A stretch of DNA of 64,000 nucleotides from NCBI GenBank assembly GCA_902651635.1, contig CACRSC010000009.1, positions 169,998 to 233,997 on the forward strand, written 5' to 3'. Below the pieces are notes generated by a model, which saw only the letters and a list, made by a program, of their open reading frames with translations, searched no databases and had not been told where the DNA came from. The stretch is from Mastigamoeba balamuthi (Eukaryota > Evosea > Mastigamoebida > Mastigamoebidae). Each line of letters opens with the position of its first letter. Position 1 is the first letter of the stretch. This document shows, in pieces, positions 59,128 through 64,000 of this stretch. The position numbers and the translations under genes were made by a program.

Positions 59128-60748
59128 ATGAGCGATCCCACACTGATGCAGAAGGCGATCGACCTCGCCAGCAAGGCCACGGAGGCCGACAACAAGGGCG
59201 ACTACGAAGAGGCCTACACGCTCTACAAGTCCGCCCTTCCCCCTGCACACTCTCTCCCGCCGCGTCTCGCAGCGCACACTCTGACGGGCGGCGCGTCTCA
59301 GGCGGTCCATCGAGCACTTCCTCGTCGTGGTCAAGTGTGCGTCGGGCGCAGACGCGTCGCGCGGGGTCTAACGCCGGTCGAACGCGCAGACGAGCGGAAC
59401 GACAAGTGCAAGCAGATGATCAACGCCAAGATCGAGGAGTACCTCACACGCGCCGAGAAGCTCAAGGACTTCCTCTCGAAGAAGGCCAAGCAGCCCGTCA
59501 AGGAGGGCGGCGGCTCCAAGTGCGCAGCCTGCCCCCCCCCCCCAGAGGCTGCCCTGAACCTTTTTCTCTTTTTTTCGCTTCTCCACATTGATTTGGCTGA
59601 TTGGACAAATCAATTTCGAATTCACGATATCTTTTTGCGCGCGGGGGGCACACAGGAAGTCCTCTGGCGACGGCAAGAAGAGCGGGGACGACGACGACGA
59701 CGACGACGAGGGCAAGAAGCGCGTGGACTCGCTGGGCGGGGCGATCCTGCGGGAGAAGCCCAACGTCAAGTGGGCCGACGTGGCGGGGCTGGAGGCGGCC
59801 AAGGAGGCGCTGAAGGAGGCGGTGATCCTGCCGATCAAGTTCCCGCAGCTGTTCAAGGGCGGGCGCAAGCCGTGGCGCGGCATACTGCTGTACGGGCCGC
59901 CGGGGACGGGCAAGTCGTTCCTGGCCAAGGCGGTGGCGACGGAGGCGAACCAGTCGACGTTCTTCAGCGTGAGCTCGTCGCAGCTGCTGAGCAAGTGGCT
60001 GGGCGAGAGCGAGAAGCTCGTCAAGACGCTGTTCGACATGGCGCGCAAGGAGCGCCCCAGCATCGTCTTTGTCGACGAGATCGACTCGCTCTGCGGGTCG
60101 CGCTCGGAGCAGGACTCGGAGAGCGGGCGCCGCGTCAAGACCGAGTTCCTCGTGCAGATGAACGGCGTGGGCAACGACATGGAGGGCGTCCTGGTGCTGG
60201 CGGCGACCAACACGCCCTGGTCGCTCGACCCCGCCATCCGCAGGCGCTTTGAGAAGCGCATCTACATCGGGCTGCCCGACGCCAACGCCCGCGCGGCCAT
60301 GTTCCGCATACACCTCGGCGCCACGCCGCACAGCCTGACGGCAGAGAACATGCAGCAGCTGGGCCTGATGACGGAGAACTTCAGCGGCTCGGACATCGCG
60401 ACGCTCGTGCGCGACGCCATCATGCAGCCCGTCCGCCGCGTGCAGACGGCCACGCACTTCAAGGAGGTCGACGCCGAGGGCCACCTCGCGCCCTGCAGCC
60501 CCGGCGAGCCCGGCGCCGTCGAGATGACCTGGGACCACATCGAGGGCGACAAGCTCTCGGACCTCCCCGTCAGCTTCGTGAGCTCCAAGCGCCCCTTCTC
60601 GCCCTTCTATGCTCACACAGCATTCCTCCTCCTCTCTCTCTGCCAGAACGACTTCCTCAAGTCGCTGAGGTCGACCAAGCCGACGGTGGGCAAGGCGGAC
60701 CTGGATAAGCACGTGCAGTGGACAAAGGAGTTCGGCATGGAGGGCTGA
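59128..60748 (+). CDS. VPS4: VPS4 AAA ATPase (ESCRT-III disassembly)
   Basis: Starts at 59128 with the MIT domain: [20 protein letters not shown] and [12 protein letters not shown]. Intron 59229–59301 leads to [11 protein letters not shown], then across a second intron [20 protein letters not shown] and [13 protein letters not shown]. An AT-rich intron (about 59522–59655) contains an inverted repeat. The linker is Asp-rich ([15 protein letters not shown]). The AAA domain has [20 protein letters not shown], Walker [21 protein letters not shown], Walker [18 protein letters not shown] and second region of homology [20 protein letters not shown]. The VPS4 C-terminal region ends [20 protein letters not shown] and [14 protein letters not shown] plus the VPS4 C-terminal helix separates it from katanin and spastin. 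It strips ESCRT-III filaments in endosomal sorting and cytokinesis. Confidence 0.95.
59587..59614. repeat. Perfect 9-bp inverted repeat in a VPS4 intron
   Basis: ATTGATTTG (59587–59595) and CAAATCAAT (59606–59614) are perfect reverse complements around a 10-nt spacer, inside the AT-rich third intron. It could fold in the pre-mRNA and shorten the distance to the acceptor. Confidence 0.7.
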
Positions 60749-61028
60749 CAGCGCGTCACGCGCGGGGGGACAGCAAGCCCCCCGCCCACTGACGCGCAGA
60801 CCATCTTTTTTTCACCCGTTGCTCGTCGTTCCGAGTCCACCAATACAATTTTAACTGTGGTACTGGATTGCCGTCTCGGAAAGGAGGAGGAGGGGCCCCT
60901 GCTCTTGCTCTAGGCCCGAGCTCTGTTTGCTATCATCCTTGGTGTGCTGTGCGTATGGTTGTGGGAAAGGTGGTATCCTTGCCAGTTCCCATTCGAGAGA
61001 AGCCCCCTGCAATGCAGGTACTGGGGGC
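60749..61028. other. Convergent intergenic spacer, VPS4 to PqiA-like gene
   Basis: 280 nt; no gene. The VPS4 side contains a T-run (CATCTTTTTTTCACC, about 60802). Confidence 0.4.
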
Positions 61029-64000
61029 TTAGTTAACGCGGTTGTAGGGCTCGCGGTCGTGCAGGGCCTTGTGGCAGCGGCGCATGACAATGGCCGTGGC
61101 GGTGATGTACAGGACGCACGCCCCGAGCAGCACCCACGACCCCGGGAGGACCTCGGCCTTGACCTCGAAGCAGATGTCGTTGCCCTCGAGCGGTATGTCG
61201 AGCAGCTGGGCGAGCACGGGGTTGACGAGCTCGCAGCGGCCGCCGACCATGAACGCCGCGAACTGGCGGATCTCGAGCAGCGCCGCGATGATCGAGATGA
61301 TGTAGACCTCGATGGCGCACCACGCGTTGAGCACCTCGGCGACGACGAACGTCGCGCGCTGGGCCACGAGCGACAGCGGCACGAGCCACAGGAACAGCAG
61401 CACGACGAGGTGCACGACGGGCACCGCGACGGCCGTCGCGAAGAACGAGACCTCGATGAGCCTCGCGGTGAACCCGTTGGGCTCCTCGCACGACGCGGGC
61501 ACCTGCGTGCCCATGCCGAGCATCGAGTACCTGCGGATGGGGTCCTGCCCGCCGAGCTTGAGCGCGAGGCCCGCGGCCCCGCCGATCCTGAACTCGACCG
61601 ACTCGACGATGATGCCGTAGAGCACCAGGGCGAGCGACACGGCGAGCAGCGCCACGACGCCGGCCTGGCCGACGCCCCTGTAGCGCGAGCTGCGGCTGAA
61701 GGCCATCGCGCGCAGCGGCACGGGCCTGACGCACTCGGCGTCGCTCTCCAGGCTCGCCACGTCGACTCCACGGCGACGTGCGACCTCCAGGCGCGCGGCC
61801 CTCGTCTCGACGTGGCGGTGGACCGCGACGATGACGTGGCCCAGCACCAGCGACGATATCGTCGCCACCAGGAACGACGTGAAGCCGAAGCGCGCGCTGA
61901 CAAAGAGGTCGATCGAGCCGCCCGTCTCGGGCTGGCCCTCGCGCGCGGGTATCGGGAAGCCGAAGCGGAACGCCACGAGCATCAGCGTCATGACGTAGGC
62001 GTCGACCATGGACCACTTGCCGAGCGCGTCGAGGGCCATGAGGATGAGCTCGCGCCTGCGCACGGTGAGCAGCGCGGGCGGGATGCACCAGCAGACGAGC
62101 ATCGCGACGAGCTTGATGTACGGCCAGAGGCCCGAGAACACGGCGACCAGCAGCGAGATGGGGTAGACGCCCGCGGTCCACATGTCGCGGATCGTGTTGA
62201 CGAGGCCAAAGTCGAACATCGAGTCCATGTGCTTGCTGTAGGCCGTGCCCAGCTTGACGACGGGGTACACCGAGGCCCCGACGCCCCTGTTGCTGCTCAC
62301 AAACAGCGCGATGTTGGCCAGCAGCAGCAGCGGCATCAGGTAGCGCGCGACGGCGCTGAGCCCCGGGTGGCTCACCAGCGGCGGCTCGCTCGAGCCCTGC
62401 TGCTTGCCCCCGGGCGCCTGAATGAGCGGCGAGCTCTCGAGCTGCGGCGACACGCTCGACGTGTCCAGCGGCGGCAGCGCCCCGCTCCCCCCGAGCGCCA
62501 CGACGGGGCCCGCGGCGTACCTCCGGCGCGTGGCGGCCGCCGCGACGCAGATGGCGAGGGCGAGGGCCCCGCAGGCCGAGAAGACGGCGATGGTGGCGGC
62601 CTTGTCGACGGCGGGCTTGGCGCTGCTGGGCGGCTCGGGCTGGGCGTCGCACTGGTCCGAGTACTTGAGGAGCAGGAAGCTCTGTATGCCGTCGTTGAGG
62701 GCCTCGACGACGCGCGAAAGCCACACGGCGCTCGCGAGCTCCGGGGCGACGGGCGCGAAGGCGTCGGAGAAGGCGACGCCCAGCGCGTCGACAAAGGGCG
62801 CGAGGTCGCTGTCGATGTCGTCGCTGGCCCACGAGGGGAACTCGGTCGTGATCTCAAAGGCGTCGGCGCCGGCGCTGGTGCCGTTGAGGTACGCCTGCGT
62901 GACGCTGAGCGGCGGCGGGTAGAAGGGGAACGGGATGGCCTTGAGCAGGCACGTCGCGTTGAGCAGCATCGGCGTCGTGTACGAGGCGAGCAGCGTGCCG
63001 TTGACCAGCGCGCGCAGGCGGAACAGCGCCCACGGGTGGCTCATGCGTATGCGCACGCGCACGTGCTGGTCCATCGTGCATCCGCGGCTCGTCGTCGACG
63101 TGTTGAACGTCACGTTGGCGCTGAACTCGCGCAGGCCGATCCTGTTGACGAGCGTGTACGAGTCGTTGCCCTCGCGGTCGGGCCGCAGCACGTCGAGCGT
63201 CTCCCACGTGCCCGCGCCGGCCACGTCGAGCGTGCTGGTCCCGTAGGCGAAGAACGCGCTCAGTATCTTGCCCCACCCGCTCAGCATCGCCTGCGCCGCC
63301 TGGTTGCCGCGCAGGTCCTCGACGGCGGCCCCCGTGCCGTTGGTCGCCGCCAGCATCACGTCGTTGACGATGCCCGTCCCCACGACGTCGTTGACGAGGT
63401 ACTCTGCGGCGCGCACGAGGCCGTTGCTGTCGAGCCGCACCCACTCGTCGCCCTCGACGGGCTCCGGCTCGGGCGGCTCCTGCGGCACCAGCTGCGTCCT
63501 GACGGCCTCGGCGGCCGCCCTGACCGACGCCGTCGCCCCGACGTCGCTGCTCTCGGCCAGCTCGCGGACCGCGTCGCAGAGGGCGGCGCCCATCGTGCGC
63601 TCGAGGCCGTCGAGCACGTGCGCCCGCGCGCCCTCGTCGCTGATCGACAGCACGTCGACGGCCGCGCGCTGGCCGCTGGGCGCGCAGGCCTCGAGGCGCG
63701 CGCCGCCCGGCAGCCCGTCGGCGGCCGCGTAGAGCGACGCGCGCGCCGACAGCCCCGCGCGCACGCGGGCCACGACGGTGCCGTTGCGGCCGCCGGGGGC
63801 CAGCGACCAGGCGAAGGCGCAGGTCTCGAACGAGAGGTCGCCGTCGACGGCCAGCGCGGGGGCGCCGGCCGAGCGGTTGGCGTCGAGGCGGCGCGCGGCG
63901 AGCGACGACGCGTTGAGCGCCGAGCAGAGGCCCGAGCGCAGCGCCAGCACCAGCGCCGTGCCGTTGCCGCCGACGTCGACGGCGCGGTCGCGCGGGCGGG
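61029..64000 (-). CDS. PqiA-family multi-pass membrane protein with large extracellular/luminal N-terminus (5' end beyond window)
   Basis: A single open frame from the right edge to the stop at 61029; it is still open at 64000, so the start lies outside. The first 480 visible residues are non-membrane with many N-glycosylation sequons (NGTVVAR, NATCLL, NGTSAG) and a lipid-binding-like mix of beta and helix, unassigned. A transmembrane helix (about 62620–62550) is followed by a cytosolic Ser/Pro-rich stretch. The rest matches the PqiA fold twice in part: RYLMPLLLLANIALFVSSNR, MWTAGVYPISLLVAVFSGLW, YIKLVAMLVCWCIPPALLTV, LDALGKWSMVDAYVMTLMLV, and later ARLIEVSFFATAVAVPVVHL with VAEVLNAWCAIEVYIISIIA. 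The AGVYP and ALGKWSMVDAY blocks are diagnostic of PqiA. Bacterial PqiA works with MCE proteins in lipid transport; the eukaryotic role is unknown. Confidence 0.75.
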   Translation of the reverse strand, partial: RPRDRAVDVGGNGTALVLALRSGLCSALNASSLAARRLDANRSAGAPALAVDGDLSFETCAFAWSLAPGGRNGTVVARVRAGLSARASLYAAADGLPGGARLEACAPSGQRAAVDVLSISDEGARAHVLDGLERTMGAALCDAVRELAESSDVGATASVRAAAEAVRTQLVPQEPPEPEPVEGDEWVRLDSNGLVRAAEYLVNDVVGTGIVNDVMLAATNGTGAAVEDLRGNQAAQAMLSGWGKILSAFFAYGTSTLDVAGAGTWETLDVLRPDREGNDSYTLVNRIGLREFSANVTFNTSTTSRGCTMDQHVRVRIRMSHPWALFRLRALVNGTLLASYTTPMLLNATCLLKAIPFPFYPPPLSVTQAYLNGTSAGADAFEITTEFPSWASDDIDSDLAPFVDALGVAFSDAFAPVAPELASAVWLSRVVEALNDGIQSFLLLKYSDQCDAQPEPPSSAKPAVDKAATIAVFSACGALALAICVAAAATRRRYAAGPVVALGGSGALPPLDTSSVSPQLESSPLIQAPGGKQQGSSEPPLVSHPGLSAVARYLMPLLLLANIALFVSSNRGVGASVYPVVKLGTAYSKHMDSMFDFGLVNTIRDMWTAGVYPISLLVAVFSGLWPYIKLVAMLVCWCIPPALLTVRRRELILMALDALGKWSMVDAYVMTLMLVAFRFGFPIPAREGQPETGGSIDLFVSARFGFTSFLVATISSLVLGHVIVAVHRHVETRAARLEVARRRGVDVASLESDAECVRPVPLRAMAFSRSSRYRGVGQAGVVALLAVSLALVLYGIIVESVEFRIGGAAGLALKLGGQDPIRRYSMLGMGTQVPASCEEPNGFTARLIEVSFFATAVAVPVVHLVVLLFLWLVPLSLVAQRATFVVAEVLNAWCAIEVYIISIIAALLEIRQFAAFMVGGRCELVNPVLAQLLDIPLEGNDICFEVKAEVLPGSWVLLGACVLYITATAIVMRRCHKALHDREPYNRVN

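Noticed and set aside
61033-62832. Second long minus-strand frame inside the PqiA-like gene
   Set aside because: Arg/Pro-rich shift of the real frame, which carries transmembrane helices and PqiA motifs.

Overview
The window is nuclear DNA from a GC-rich eukaryotic microbe. Nearly every gene is broken by short GT–AG introns; those I could place run from 46 to about 310 nt, and most are under 200. The genes are eukaryotic housekeeping and signalling genes: NUP98, BRF1, beta-tubulin, VPS4, UFD2, a Rab, an Akt-like kinase, PUS1 and a Kir channel. Intergenic gaps are short, mostly 250–700 nt, and strands alternate freely. PH-AGC kinases, a GPI-type MINPP phosphatase, LIM–calpain proteins and several secreted hydrolases suggest a free-living amoeboid protist. 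Archamoebae such as Mastigamoeba, or another amoebozoan, would fit, but this is inference and no marker here settles it.

Layout. 1–11.6 kb: a DENN/Afi1-type protein (−, runs off the left edge), NUP98 (+), a CUE-domain protein with a PARP-like fold (+), a polyglutamine protein spanning an assembly scar (+), and an SLC49A4-type transporter (+). 11.8–21.8 kb: three minus-strand genes, namely a GPI-type M4/M36 metallopeptidase, an Akt/PKB-like kinase and a kinase–beta-propeller protein. 22–27.6 kb: a tRNA-Ala with an unusual GGC anticodon, a leucine-rich-repeat protein, PUS1 and a Kir-like K+ channel. 28.1–35 kb: a divergent pair with unusual domain combinations, an OTU deubiquitinase joined to a PUL-like domain and a LIM–calpain protein whose catalytic cysteine is lost. 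35.9–45 kb: a MINPP-like phosphatase, an unidentified spliced gene, a C2–RING protein, BRF1 and a Rab. 45.6–51.1 kb: beta-tubulin (with a 1-nt frameshift) and a GH31 glycosidase. 51.1–54.4 kb: an AT-richer, gene-poor island with hairpins and a broken coiled-coil ORF. 54.4–64 kb: UFD2/UBE4, VPS4 and a PqiA-family membrane protein running off the right edge.

How genes relate. Several products belong to ubiquitin/Cdc48 and membrane-traffic biology: the OTU–PUL protein, UFD2, the C2–RING protein, the CUE protein, VPS4, the Rab and the DENN protein. They are not an operon, although UFD2 and VPS4 share one divergent promoter. Divergent promoters are AT-richer islands carrying repeated GATATTT/AAATATC words. 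Two flank BRF1 and the Rab with GATATTTG placed next to TGACGTCA, and a third copy lies before beta-tubulin. A second palindromic word, TCAATTGA, recurs in introns and flanks. Both undetermined bases (8502 and 26297) sit between two copies of the same sequence, so they are probable assembly joins rather than biology.
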